A stretch of 12,225 nucleotides of DNA from an uncultured Chryseolinea sp. GTDB lineage: Bacteria > Bacteroidota > Bacteroidia > Cytophagales > Cyclobacteriaceae. Numbering within the stretch: the stretch's first letter is position 1; every line of letters begins with the position of its first letter. Shown here piece by piece: positions 1 through 8,736 of this stretch. A model generated the notes under the pieces. It worked only from the letters and a program-made list of their open reading frames with translations. It did no database searches and was not told where the DNA came from. Location of the stretch: positions 1-12,225 of the forward strand of contig CAMLER010000078.1 of NCBI GenBank assembly GCA_946478915.1, given 5' to 3'. A program made the translations under genes and the position numbers.

Positions 1-3000
1 TCAGTATATCATTGTCAAGCGGTTTCAGAAGGAAACTTCGGGCACCTCTCTTCAAGGCGAGCATCCTGTTCTCTTCACCTGAAATGACGTGGATAGGAAT
101 ATGCCTGTAGGTAAGATCGTTCCGCAAAAGATCAATTACTTTCCATCCACTTGTTTCCGGCAATTTTACATCAAGGGTAATTGCAATCGGCGCAAACCTG
201 TTAATAAAGTCAAATACCTCCAGATAGTTTGTGGCAACAATCACTTTCAAGTCATATTCGTGAGCCTTTTCGATAACAATCTTTCCAAAGCGGAGATCGT
301 CTTCAACGACCATCACCACTTTGTCGTCGGGTAGAATATTGCTTCTGTCGTCACCCGTATCATTTATCATTTCACTTACGATATCAAGACTTCTCGACTC
401 AATACCGTCATTGGTGATCCGAAGATTTCCAAGCAGACTATTGATTTCTCCCGAATTCTTAGACTCCATCTGCAGTTGTTGAATAGCCTGAATGCTTTGT
501 GGAGCATTTCTAGGATCAATTGGGGGAACGCTATCAATAGGAAGATATAGTGTGAAGGTGCTGCCATAACCCGCTTGGCTTTCCAGTTCGATGGTACCTC
601 CAAGGAGTTCTGCTAGTCCGCGGCTGATTGAAAGACCTAATCCCGTTCCACCATACTTCCGACTGGTGGACCCTTCGGCTTGCTGGAAGGCCTCGAAAAT
701 TATAGACTGCTTCTCCTGAGGTATGCCTATACCGGTGTCAGTAATAGAAAATGCAATTACCTTCTTTGCTTTGTCAAGGTTGATGTTTCCGGGCTTCCAT
801 GTATTGTGTGCTTCCGTAATCTTGAGGCAGACTTCACCTTTTTCTGTAAACTTGAATGCGTTTGAAAGAAGATTTTTGAGAATCTGATTCAAACGTTGAA
901 TATCCGTCTCCATCGAAGAGGGAAGCGAATAATCCGTATCAATACGGAAACGCAGATTCCTTGCTTCAGAAATGGGTTTAAAGGTCGTTTCAACGAAAGA
1001 TGCAATTTCGGATATGCGTACCGTTGAAATGTTGGTGGATATGAACCCGGATTCAATTTTGGACAGATCCAAGATATCATTGATAAGTTGGATCAGGTCA
1101 TCTCCGCATGAGTGAATCGTTTTTGCATAACGAATTTGTTTTTCGTTAAGATTCCCTTCTGCATTTTCATAAAGTTGCTGCGCAAGGATAAGCAAACTGT
1201 TCAATGGAGTCCTCAACTCATGAGACATGTTTGCAAGGAATTCTGATTTGTACTTCGAAGTAAGGGTCAGCTGTTCGGCTTTTTCTTCAAGTGACTTGCG
1301 TGCCTCCTCAACCTCTTTATTCTTTGCTTCAACTTCATCTTTTTGTTTTACGAGCAGGAGGGCCTTGTCTTGTAGTTCGTCATTTGTTCTTCTCAATTCT
1401 TCCTGCTGTGTCTTAAGCTCACCGGCCAGTGATTGAGATTGAGCCAGCAATTCTTCCGTACGTGAGTTGGTTTCAATAGTATTCAATACTATACCTATAC
1501 TTTCGGTAAGCTGGCTGAGGAAGTCAAGGTGAGTTTCGCTAAACGTGTCGAGTGATGCAAGTTCGATAACGGCTTTCACGTCGTTCTCAAACAACACCGG
1601 AAGGATGATTAGATTCGCAGGCTTTGCCTTTCCAAGTCCCGAACTTATTTTAACGTAACCCTGAGGAACATTCTTTAGCAGAATTCTCTCCTTTTCAAAG
1701 GCGCATTGCCCGACAAGACCTTCACCGATTTCAAATTCCTTGGGAATATTTTTTTCTTCTTTATAAGCGTATGCAGCAAATAGTTTCAGTTTTGTATTCT
1801 GGGTTTCATCATCCTGTTTAAGAATGTAGAAAGCGCCATAGTGCGCAGTTACCACTTCTGCAAGCTCCGATAGGATACGTTTGGTTACCGTATTCAAATC
1901 TTTTTGACCTTGCAACATTTGGGTAAACTTCGCCAGGTTCGACTTCAGCCAATCCTGATCCTGGTTGCGCAGCGTCGTTTCGCGAAGATTAGTGATCATC
2001 TGGTTGATCGTATCTTTTAACGCTTCGAGTTCTCCTTTCGCATCCACCCTGATGGTACGGGTCAGATCTCCCTTTGTAACAGCGGAGGCAACTTCGGATA
2101 TGGATCGCACTTGCGTTGTCAGATTTGCCGCCAACTGATTCACATTTTCTGTTAAATCTTTCCACGTACCGGATGCACCAGGTACGCTGGCCTGACCACC
2201 CAACCTTCCTTCAACACCGACCTCGCGGGCAACTGTTGTAACCTGCTCAGCAAAAACAGCCAGCGTATCAATCATCTCATTGATCGTATCAGTTAATTGG
2301 GCAAGCTCGCCCAAGGCGTTAATGGAGAGTTTTTGCTGCAAATTTCCTTTTGCAACGGAAGTAACCACTTTGGCAATACCGCGAACCTGGCCAGTCAGGT
2401 TGGAAGCCATTTGATTTACAGAGTCTGTAAGATCTTTCCACGTACCGGCTACACCACGTACTTCCGCCTGACCACCTAGCTTTCCTTCTGTTCCTACTTC
2501 ACGAGCAACACGCGTAACTTCAAAGGCAAACGAGTTAAGCTGTTCCACCATCGTGTTAATGGTATTTTTCAGCTCCAGCATTTCGCCTCGCACGTCTACA
2601 GTTATTTTTTTGGATAAGTCACCATTAGCCACCGCGGTCGTCACTCCGGCGATATTTCGAACCTGGTCAGTTAGATTTCCTGCCATCTGATTAACGGAAT
2701 CAGTAAGGTCTTTCCATGTTCCGGCAACGCCTGGCACAAATGCCTGACCACCAAGTTTTCCTTCTGTACCAACTTCTCTGGCCACCCGGGTTACTTCGGA
2801 AGCAAAACCTCTGAGCTGATCCACCATAGTATTCAGTGTATCCTTCAATTGCAGAATTTCTCCCCGGACATCCACAGTAATTTTTTTCGACAAGTCGCCG
2901 TTGGCCACAGCAATAGCGACGTCAGCGATATTTCTGATTTGTGCAGTGAGGTTTCCAGCCATTTGATTCACGGAATCTGTTAGACCCTTCCAAACGCCAC

Positions 3001-5590
3001 CGACCCCTTTTACTGTCGCCTGTCCTCCGAGCTTACCCTCCGAACCAACTTCGCTGGCTACCCGCGTTACTTCAGAAGCGAATGAATTGAGCTGATCAAC
3101 CATCGTGTTGATTGTGTCTTTTAACTCAAGCATTTCACCTTTTACATCTACGGTGATTTTCTTGGACAAATCTCCTTTTGCAACGGCGGTAGTTACATCG
3201 GCTATATTCCGCACCTGGTTTGTGAGGTTGTCGGCCATCTTATTTACCGAGTCTGTAAGATCTTTCCAGGTACCACCTACGCCAGGAACATCCGCCTGGC
3301 CGCCTAACTGACCCTCTGATCCTACCTCCCGCGCTACACGCGTTACTTCGGATCCAAAAGAGTTGAGCTGATCCACCATTGTGTTGATGGTATTTTTTAG
3401 TTCCAGCATCTCGCCTTTAACGTCGACTGCGATTTTTTTGGAAAGGTCACCTTTTGCAACAGCTGTCGTTACTTCGGCAATATTTCGCACCTGGTTTGTG
3501 AGGTTTGAGGCCATCTGGTTCACCGAATCTGTGAGATCTTTCCAGGTGCCTCCCACGCCGGGAACGTTCGCCTGCCCTCCAAGCTGACCTTCGGAACCCA
3601 CCTCCCGGGCTACACGCGTTACCTCCGAGGAGAAGGAGTTCAACTGATCCACCATGGTATTGATTGTATTCTTCAGTTCCAGCAACTCCCCCTTTGCATC
3701 AACGGTGATCTTTTTGGAGAGGTCACCCTTGGCCACGGCTGTCGTTACACCTGCAATATTGCGTACCTGCGCAGTAAGATTTCCAGCCATTTGGTTTACG
3801 GAATCTGTTAGATTCTTCCACACCCCACCAACATCTTTTACCGTCGCCTGCCCGCCGAGTTTCCCTTCTGTTCCTACCTCAAGGGCTACCCGCGTCACTT
3901 CAGAACCAAATGAGTTGAGCTGGTCAACCATCGTATTGATAGTATTTTTTAGTTCGAGCATTTCTCCCCGAACATCCACTGTAATCTTCTTGGACAAATC
4001 CCCATTCGCAACGGCGGTAGTAACACCAGCTATATTCCTTACCTGTCCCGTAAGGTTCGACGCCATCTGGTTTACGGAATCCGTGAGATCTTTCCAGATT
4101 CCGCCAACCCCCTTTACTGTTGCCTGTCCTCCCAATTTCCCTTCGGTTCCTACCTCAAGGGCTACCCGCGTCACTTCAGAACCGAAAGAATTGAGCTGAT
4201 CCACCATGGTATTGATGGTATTCTTTAATTCAAGCATTTCACCCCGAACGTCCACTGTGATTTTCTTGGAAAGGTCGCCATTAGCCACCGCCGTCGTTAC
4301 ACCCGCAATATTTCTCACCTGGTTGGTTAGATTTCCAGCCATTTGATTTACGGAATCTGTAAGGTCTTTCCATGTACCACCTACACCGGGCACGTCGGCC
4401 TGCCCGCCCAATTGACCTTCAGAACCTACTTCTCTTGCCACACGGGTTACTTCGGAAGAAAATGAGTTTAACTGATCCACCATTGTATTGATGGTATTTT
4501 TCAGTTCCAGTAACTCGCCCTTTGCATCAACTGTGATTTTTTTAGAAAGGTCTCCCTTCGCAACAGCTGTGGTTACACCCGCGATGTTACGAACCTGCGC
4601 GGTTAGATTTCCCGCCATCTGGTTAACGGAGTCGGTGAGGTTTTTCCAAACACCGCCCACACCTTTTACAGTTGCCTGGCCACCGAGTCTTCCCTCAGTA
4701 CCCACTTCCAGTGCCACCCTCGTCACCTCAGAGCCGAACGAATTCAACTGATCCACCATTGTATTGATGGTGTTTTTCAATTCAAGCATTTCGCCCTTAA
4801 CATCCACCGTGATTTTCTTTGACAGATTCCCACGCGCAATAGCAGTAGTCACCTCGGCGATGTTACGCACCTGGTTTGTGAGGTTACCAGCCATATGGTT
4901 TACGGAATCCGTAAGATCTTTCCATACACCTCCAACACCTTTTACCTTAGCCTGTCCACCTAACTTTCCTTCGGAACCTACCTCCCTGGCCACACGCGTC
5001 ACCTCCATAGAAAAAAGGTTGAGCTGTTTTACCATGTAGTTCACTTCTTTTGCAATCCTCAGGAATTCACCTTCCAATTTATGATCCCCAATTTCCTCTG
5101 GCATTTCTTGTGACAAGTTTCCTTTAGCCACCGAGCTGATCACGTGCGCAATCTCTATGGTTGGATGCACCAGGTCAGAGATCAGAACGTTGAGGGAATT
5201 CACACCTGTCATCCATTCGCCTTTGGTGCTGGGCAGTTCTATTCTTTGGGTCAGTTTACCCTGTTTACCGATGGTATTACCGGCACGGGTAAATTCATGC
5301 ATCATTCCCTCATTGAGGGAAATAATATCATTCAGCGTATCGCATATTTTTCCACTTAGTCCAACGTTATCATAAGGCATTCTTGCTTTGAGGTTGCCAT
5401 TCTTGACTTCCGTTAAGACGCCTAATAATTCTTTCAAATCTAATGAGTCAACCGGCGCATCGTTGTAAAGGCGGGTTTCGATTATCGAATGGCCATTACT
5501 CTTCTTTTCTTTCTTCTTCACTGCAGACTTACTTGCTCCATTCGTCGAAGGAGAAGTCTTAGCTTTTGAAGGGATCGATTTCATTTTCAT
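1..5590 (-). CDS. Giant soluble poly-HAMP hybrid histidine kinase with GAF and receiver domains (C-terminus cut by window edge)
   Basis: Reads open from ATG at 5590 to the left edge, 1863 codons with no stop. Residues 1-35 are a Lys/Ser-rich, probably disordered tail. Residues about 47-100 form a divergent HAMP-like segment. Residues about 196-1200 hold 11 repeats of 92 residues, each with a HAMP core ([23 protein letters not shown]) and a linker ([26 protein letters not shown]). A GAF domain follows at about 1230-1370, then a Glu/Lys coiled coil to about 1450. The HisKA motif SHELRTPLN carries phospho-acceptor His1457. The HATPase shows Asn1577 (LLSNAFKF), DTGIGI with Asp1618, and GGTGLGLS. 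The receiver has its acidic pair (VVEDD), phospho-Asp1807 (LDVKLP) and Lys1856 (LLKP). I see no membrane span or signal peptide, so it should be cytoplasmic. The layout resembles fungal group III (Nik1/Os-1) osmosensor kinases and their bacterial relatives. An in-frame ATG two codons in (5584) is an alternative start. More receiver domains may lie beyond the edge. The stimulus is unknown. Confidence 0.95.
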   Translation of the reverse strand, partial: MKMKSIPSKAKTSPSTNGASKSAVKKKEKKSNGHSIIETRLYNDAPVDSLDLKELLGVLTEVKNGNLKARMPYDNVGLSGKICDTLNDIISLNEGMMHEFTRAGNTIGKQGKLTQRIELPSTKGEWMTGVNSLNVLISDLVHPTIEIAHVISSVAKGNLSQEMPEEIGDHKLEGEFLRIAKEVNYMVKQLNLFSMEVTRVAREVGSEGKLGGQAKVKGVGGVWKDLTDSVNHMAGNLTNQVRNIAEVTTAIARGNLSKKITVDVKGEMLELKNTINTMVDQLNSFGSEVTRVALEVGTEGRLGGQATVKGVGGVWKNLTDSVNQMAGNLTAQVRNIAGVTTAVAKGDLSKKITVDAKGELLELKNTINTMVDQLNSFSSEVTRVAREVGSEGQLGGQADVPGVGGTWKDLTDSVNQMAGNLTNQVRNIAGVTTAVANGDLSKKITVDVRGEMLELKNTINTMVDQLNSFGSEVTRVALEVGTEGKLGGQATVKGVGGIWKDLTDSVNQMASNLTGQVRNIAGVTTAVANGDLSKKITVDVRGEMLELKNTINTMVDQLNSFGSEVTRVALEVGTEGKLGGQATVKDVGGVWKNLTDSVNQMAGNLTAQVRNIAGVTTAVAKGDLSKKITVDAKGELLELKNTINTMVDQLNSFSSEVTRVAREVGSEGQLGGQANVPGVGGTWKDLTDSVNQMASNLTNQVRNIAEVTTAVAKGDLSKKIAVDVKGEMLELKNTINTMVDQLNSFGSEVTRVAREVGSEGQLGGQADVPGVGGTWKDLTDSVNKMADNLTNQVRNIADVTTAVAKGDLSKKITVDVKGEMLELKDTINTMVDQLNSFASEVTRVASEVGSEGKLGGQATVKGVGGVWKGLTDSVNQMAGNLTAQIRNIADVAIAVANGDLSKKITVDVRGEILQLKDTLNTMVDQLRGFASEVTRVAREVGTEGKLGGQAFVPGVAGTWKDLTDSVNQMAGNLTDQVRNIAGVTTAVANGDLSKKITVDVRGEMLELKNTINTMVEQLNSFAFEVTRVAREVGTEGKLGGQAEVRGVAGTWKDLTDSVNQMASNLTGQVRGIAKVVTSVAKGNLQQKLSINALGELAQLTDTINEMIDTLAVFAEQVTTVAREVGVEGRLGGQASVPGASGTWKDLTENVNQLAANLTTQVRSISEVASAVTKGDLTRTIRVDAKGELEALKDTINQMITNLRETTLRNQDQDWLKSNLAKFTQMLQGQKDLNTVTKRILSELAEVVTAHYGAFYILKQDDETQNTKLKLFAAYAYKEEKNIPKEFEIGEGLVGQCAFEKERILLKNVPQGYVKISSGLGKAKPANLIILPVLFENDVKAVIELASLDTFSETHLDFLSQLTESIGIVLNTIETNSRTEELLAQSQSLAGELKTQQEELRRTNDELQDKALLLVKQKDEVEAKNKEVEEARKSLEEKAEQLTLTSKYKSEFLANMSHELRTPLNSLLILAQQLYENAEGNLNEKQIRYAKTIHSCGDDLIQLINDILDLSKIESGFISTNISTVRISEIASFVETTFKPISEARNLRFRIDTDYSLPSSMETDIQRLNQILKNLLSNAFKFTEKGEVCLKITEAHNTWKPGNINLDKAKKVIAFSITDTGIGIPQEKQSIIFEAFQQAEGSTSRKYGGTGLGLSISRGLAELLGGTIELESQAGYGSTFTLYLPIDSVPPIDPRNAPQSIQAIQQLQMESKNSGEINSLLGNLRITNDGIESRSLDIVSEMINDTGDDRSNILPDDKVVMVVEDDLRFGKIVIEKAHEYDLKVIVATNYLEVFDFINRFAPIAITLDVKLPETSGWKVIDLLRNDLTYRHIPIHVISGEENRMLALKRGARSFLLKPLDNDIL
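1990..5005 (-). repeat. Eleven tandem 276-bp (92-codon) HAMP repeats inside the kinase gene
   Basis: The motif for [12 protein letters not shown] recurs on the minus strand near plus-strand positions 4914, 4638, 4362, 4086, 3810, 3534, 3258, 2982, 2708, 2431 and 2157, a nearly constant 276-bp spacing. The middle units are almost identical in protein; the two most C-terminal units (below about 2550) are clearly more diverged. The linkers fall into two classes: one reads VKGVGG(V/I)WK and the other VPGVGGTWK. In N-to-C order the classes run A A B A A B B A B B' B'. This is a coding repeat that forms a stacked helical rod or signalling relay in homologous poly-HAMP proteins, not a mobile or CRISPR-like repeat. 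Confidence 0.93.
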
Positions 5591-5615
5591 GTCTGGATGA
5601 TTAGCTGATAAATTG

Positions 5616-5646
5616 CAAAGACAGCACTATAGACTCTCGTCAAATG
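5616..5646 (-). promoter_or_regulatory. Weak candidate Bacteroidota-type promoter for the kinase gene
   Basis: Reading the minus strand, TTTG is followed after 17 bases by TGTCTTTG, which matches the Bacteroidota -7 consensus TAnnTTTG at all but one fixed position. The usual spacing is nearer 19 bases, so the match is imperfect. It would place transcription start roughly 20 bases before the ATG at 5590. The call rests on pattern alone. Confidence 0.25.
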
Positions 5647-5759
5647 TTTTACGGAAAGTAGAAATTCCTGAGTCTCGCCAATATAAACCAAGAAAAGCGA
5701 AAGCTAAACTAAAAGTCTAAGTTAGGATAGAACTATTAATAATTCAGGTTTTTAATTAA

Positions 5760-5781
5760 CCGTAGAAAAAATTTTCGACGG
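5760..5781. promoter_or_regulatory. Short inverted repeat upstream of kinase gene
   Basis: CCGT-A-GAAAA-AA-TTTTC-G-ACGG is a 22-base imperfect palindrome: arms of nine paired bases, one A/G mismatch and a two-base centre. It lies about 170 bases upstream of the kinase start. The tight symmetry suits a dimeric protein-binding site better than an intrinsic terminator, as no T-run follows. No function can be read from it. Confidence 0.35.
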
Positions 5782-5858
5782 TGGAAACAAACGCCACGAT
5801 AGTTTGTTTCTCAAGCCTTTTAAATTGCAAACGAGAATTTATCACACAATTCAAACCC

Positions 5859-5874
5859 ACCCTGCCTGCAGGGT
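5859..5874 (-). terminator. GC-rich hairpin downstream of the YtxH-type gene, possible weak terminator
   Basis: ACCCTGC-CT-GCAGGGT is a perfect 7-bp inverted repeat with a two-base centre, about 55 bases past the TAA of the minus-strand YtxH-type gene. On that strand no real T-tract follows, so intrinsic termination is uncertain. A two-base loop is also too tight without opening the inner pairs. It could equally be a protein-binding palindrome. Confidence 0.3.
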
Positions 5875-5929
5875 ATTTGACACCGCAAGAGTGCATCATT
5901 TTTCCGTTCGGTCGACCCGCGAAGTTGAA

Positions 5930-6175
5930 TTATTTGCGTTCCTCAACTTCGGTTTGAAAACTTCGAATCTCCTGCTGCGCTTTAGACTTTATTTGATCAG
6001 CCACATCTCTACCCGTATTTAGTAAAGATGAAAGTTGATCCAGCCAATCGTGCGCTCCGTCTTTGATTTTGTTTTGAAGGTCTTTCCCTTTTTCAGGGGC
6101 TAATAACATACCGATTGCAGCACCTGCGACAGCAGCCACCGCAAATCCCAAAAGGACTTGAGTTGTGATTTTCAT
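5930..6175 (-). CDS. YtxH-domain small envelope protein (81 aa)
   Basis: An Ala/Gly/Val-rich hydrophobic segment at residues about 7-26 leads into the family hallmark GMLLAPEKGKDLQNKIKD. A long amphipathic, charged helix runs to the C-terminus (DQIKSKAQQEIRSFQTEVEERK). This matches YtxH-family proteins, which are short, single-span, helical and often tied to general stress in Firmicutes and Bacteroidota. The biochemical role of the family is not established. The ATG at 6175 lies three bases after the stop of the AI-2E transporter frame, so the two are surely co-transcribed and probably translationally coupled. Length is normal for the family. No unusual codon use was noticed. Confidence 0.88.
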   Translation of the reverse strand: MKITTQVLLGFAVAAVAGAAIGMLLAPEKGKDLQNKIKDGAHDWLDQLSSLLNTGRDVADQIKSKAQQEIRSFQTEVEERK

Positions 6176-6178
6176 GAT

Positions 6179-7300
6179 TTAGACTTTTACGGGTTTTGAT
6201 CTATTTCGCATTTTTGGAAGAGAAAACCGGGGTTTTTTGGGCGCTACCTCACCTTCATCACCCAGTAACAATCCCCACGGCTGAAGATCCGGGACCTTAT
6301 CAAAAATTACTTTCAATACCGCCAGACCAGGAATCGCAAGAAACATTCCCGGCACCCCACACAAAGCACCGCCAACGAGAACGCCTATGATGGTTACCAA
6401 TGCATTAATTCGAACCTTGTTACCCACAATCATGGGCATACCAAAATTGTTGTCAATAAACTGCACTGCCGCCAGAATGATACCAACCCATAAGACGTCA
6501 CTGACATTTTCGGAACTTACCAAGGTTACCATCATGCAAATAATATTAGCAACGAGCATTCCGACGTAGGGTATTAAATTAAGGAGTGCAGCGAGCAAGG
6601 CGAGGAATATTGCATAATTAATCCCAAGGATTAGAAAGCCTATACAGTTTAGAGTGAATACGATCGTAGTTTCGATTAGCAGTCCAGTAATATACTGTTG
6701 TACAATCGTACCGGATTCGGACAGTACTTCATGCACTTTGTCCTCTTCACCGTTCTTGAACACACGGATGAAAAAGTTCTTAATGGTTAAGCGATAATAC
6801 AGGATTAGGAATGTATAAATCGGTAATAAAACAATATACGTCAACGCTTCGGTGATTGATAAAAAGGTCGCTCCAATCACGCCGGGCGCCACTTCTTTTA
6901 TATTCTCCACTGTATCTTTCAGATACTGATTTTGTTTGGGTACTGAGATATTTAGGGCAGAAGTAAGCCATTCCTGCAATGATGTGCCTACATCTTTGAT
7001 CCGCTCTTTTAATGCAGGCGCATCCGCTGCAATGTGTACGATCTGTCGCTACAAAAAGTAAACGACCGCGGCAATTACAATAATAGAGAGCACAAGGGGG
7101 ATTATAATGGAGAGAGGTTTTGGAAACTTCTTTCGCGCCAGGAAATTCGTCACAGGAAGCAATAGCATCGCTAATAAAATTGCAAACAGGATCGGCAAAA
7201 CGATTCCCTTAGAATAGTATAGACCAACGCAAAGAATGGTGATAGTTATAAGTGTAAGGCTGAGTCTTTGATAGAAAGGAGTTTTTGTGCTTTGCACCAT
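6179..7300 (-). pseudogene. AI-2E/PerM-family membrane transporter interrupted by one in-frame TAG codon
   Basis: From ATG 7300 the frame encodes membrane segments typical of the family N-terminus (GIVLPILFAILLAMLLLPV). It meets TAG at 7049-7051 (codon 84), then continues in the same frame for 289 more codons to TAA at 6179. Past the stop the protein goes on naturally: DAPALKERIKDVGTSLQEWL (the family's soluble segment), QQYITGLLIETTIV, LIPYVGMLV and the C-terminal GVPGMFLAIP. All are hallmarks of the 8-span AI-2E exporter/PerM superfamily, whose usual length of about 350-380 residues fits the joined 373. No frameshift is involved, and a single base change would restore the frame. It is either a recent nonsense mutation, a sequence error, or amber readthrough. 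A TTG at 6979 could at best start a 266-residue fragment lacking the first spans. The YtxH-type gene follows after three bases. Confidence 0.85.
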
Positions 7301-7384
7301 ACAATGAATTTATGTCGAGCGTTACATTTCCGTGCCATAGAAATGAGCTGATTTTATTGGTTGTAGGGAACTCACCCGATCATA

Positions 7385-7411
7385 TTGTAGAACTTCTACC
7401 CAGTTCTACAA
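7385..7411. promoter_or_regulatory. Operator-like cluster of GTAGAA/TTCTAC half-sites in a divergent promoter region
   Basis: TTGTAGAAC (7385-7393) and GTTCTACAA (7403-7411) are perfect 9-bp inverted arms around a nine-base centre. The centre begins with another TTCTAC, so GTAGAA (7387-7392), TTCTAC (7394-7399) and TTCTAC (7404-7409) form one palindrome plus a direct repeat spaced exactly 10 bases, one helical turn. The cluster lies between the AI-2E transporter start (7300, minus) and the YihY start (7494, plus). It could be a shared operator for both. As RNA it could also fold into a hairpin, but no T-run follows on either strand. Confidence 0.5.
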
Positions 7412-7493
7412 AACGAGCATGCTGTACTTCTAGCAGAGGCCATTTTTTCCCGGGGAACGTTTCTTGTCCGAATTTCTGGTAAAGACTATTGAA

Positions 7494-8480
7494 ATGAAGC
7501 TACTTCAAAAGACATGGGAAATATTGAAACAAACAGTAATGAATTTTTTTCAAGACGATTCCTTCAGTTATGCTTCATCAATTGCTTTTTATACGATTTT
7601 CTCGTTGCCAGCAATTCTTCTAATCTCGCTTTCGGTGGGTGCAACAGTTTACGAGAGGGAGGTAGTGCAGGCAGAATTGATAAATCAAATCGGCAGGTTG
7701 ATTGGTCCGGCTAGTGCTGCCGAGATGGAAAAAATTCTAATCAATGCTGCATTGGATTCAACGGGGACGCTGGCAAAGATTGTTGGTATTGGAACGCTTA
7801 TATTCAGTGCGACAACGGTTTTCGTGTCGCTGCAAACAAGCCTGAATAAAATTTGGGGAATCAAACCGAAACCAGAAAGAGGATTTGTAAAATATCTCAT
7901 CGATCGGCTGTTGTCTCTGGCCATGGTTATTAGCATCGGATTTTTGCTTCTGGTTTCATTGATCATCGATACGATTCTGGTAGTTCTGCAAAACACATTG
8001 TCCAAATTTTTGGAAGGATGGACGTTATATATAGTGACTGGTACCAACGTCGCAATTTCCCTTGCGCTCATCACCGTCATTTTTGCAATGCTCTTTAAAA
8101 TACTTCCCGACGCTAAGATTAAGTGGCGGGATGTGTGGGTTGGCGCCATGGTTACAACATTTCTCTTTACGATAGGAAAGTTTCTTATTGGCTTTTATTT
8201 GGGGAATAGTTCGGTAAACTCAGCGTACGGTGCAGCGGGGTCGTTGGTTATTATTCTGATTTGGGTCTATTATTCAACGGTCATTTTCCTATTTGGTGCA
8301 GAGTTGACATCCGTTTACACCGAGAAAATGGGAAGCGAGATACGTCCATACCATCATGCAGTAAGGGTTCAATTGGTTGAGGTGGAAAAAGATGTCGAGA
8401 ATGGAAAGACTGAAGTAGTAGAAAAGCACGTGCGCCACGAAGAGCCGGTTAAAGTTGATGTCCGACCATCAGGCAGCTGA
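7494..8480 (+). CDS. YihY/BrkB-family inner membrane protein (328 aa)
   Basis: Six or so membrane segments are visible. Family signatures are SYASSIAFYTIFSLPAILLI near the N-terminus, SLQTSLNKIWG at about residue 120, LPDAKIKWRDVWVGA at about 210, and SAYGAAGSLVIILIWVYYS followed by FLFGAEL at about 245-275. These identify the YihY/virulence factor BrkB family (formerly ribonuclease BN), whose molecular function is unsettled. The last 45 residues form a charged cytoplasmic-type tail (VEVEKDVENGKTEVVEKHV) longer than the bare family core. The ATG at 7494 is chosen; an in-frame TTG at 7464 would add ten residues without family support. The gene is divergent from the interrupted AI-2E transporter and may share its control region. 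Confidence 0.9.
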   Translation: MKLLQKTWEILKQTVMNFFQDDSFSYASSIAFYTIFSLPAILLISLSVGATVYEREVVQAELINQIGRLIGPASAAEMEKILINAALDSTGTLAKIVGIGTLIFSATTVFVSLQTSLNKIWGIKPKPERGFVKYLIDRLLSLAMVISIGFLLLVSLIIDTILVVLQNTLSKFLEGWTLYIVTGTNVAISLALITVIFAMLFKILPDAKIKWRDVWVGAMVTTFLFTIGKFLIGFYLGNSSVNSAYGAAGSLVIILIWVYYSTVIFLFGAELTSVYTEKMGSEIRPYHHAVRVQLVEVEKDVENGKTEVVEKHVRHEEPVKVDVRPSGS

Positions 8481-8736
8481 CAAAGACTTTGCGTATACCG
8501 GAGCCGATGTAAGCATATCAGGCCGGTCGGCATTGAGTGTTTTACTAGAACGGGATTATTTAAAAGAATTTGAGTCTAATATTTGCCTAACCTTATTCTC
8601 AAACTCTCGTTGGAAACATTACAACTGAGTTAAAGCCTTTTTGGCCCACTATTTGGCAGGTTGTGAGTCGAACGAGAAAGTAGCTTCCAAGGCGCTTCAC
8701 GACGACGAATTTACTAGAGGTATAAAATAGAGAACT

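Larger units (their letters stand above)
5591..5929. other. Intergenic region between kinase start and YtxH-type gene, no gene seen
   Basis: This 339-base stretch is AT-rich and holds no convincing coding frame on either strand. It should contain the promoter of the large minus-strand kinase gene, and the 3' end of the upstream minus-strand YtxH/AI-2E transcript. Two short inverted repeats (5760-5781 and 5859-5874) are described separately. Confidence 0.7.

Noticed and set aside
1990..5005. Tandem repeat as a CRISPR array or minisatellite
   Set aside because: The period is 276 bases, a multiple of three, with strong protein conservation and silent base differences. There are no short repeats with unique spacers.
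3105..5039. Series of plus-strand open frames with a shared [20 protein letters not shown] pattern repeated every 276 bases
   Set aside because: They are the antisense image of the tandem HAMP repeats. Their regularity comes from the coding repeat on the minus strand, which has clear family motifs.
5804..6022. 72-residue plus-strand open frame starting in the 5591-5929 gap
   Set aside because: It runs antisense into the YtxH-type gene and has no recognisable protein features.
7049..7051. TAG as a genetically encoded pyrrolysine
   Set aside because: AI-2E transporters are not pyrrolysine proteins, and nothing in the window suggests pyrrolysine machinery. A nonsense change, read error or plain suppression is simpler.
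7685..8149. 154-residue minus-strand open frame
   Set aside because: It lies wholly inside the YihY-family gene, whose family motifs and membrane pattern are clear on the plus strand.
8562..8602. TTTGAG/CTCAAA inverted repeat in the 8481-8736 gap
   Set aside because: Six-base arms separated by more than 20 bases in AT-rich DNA are expected by chance, and no T-run follows.
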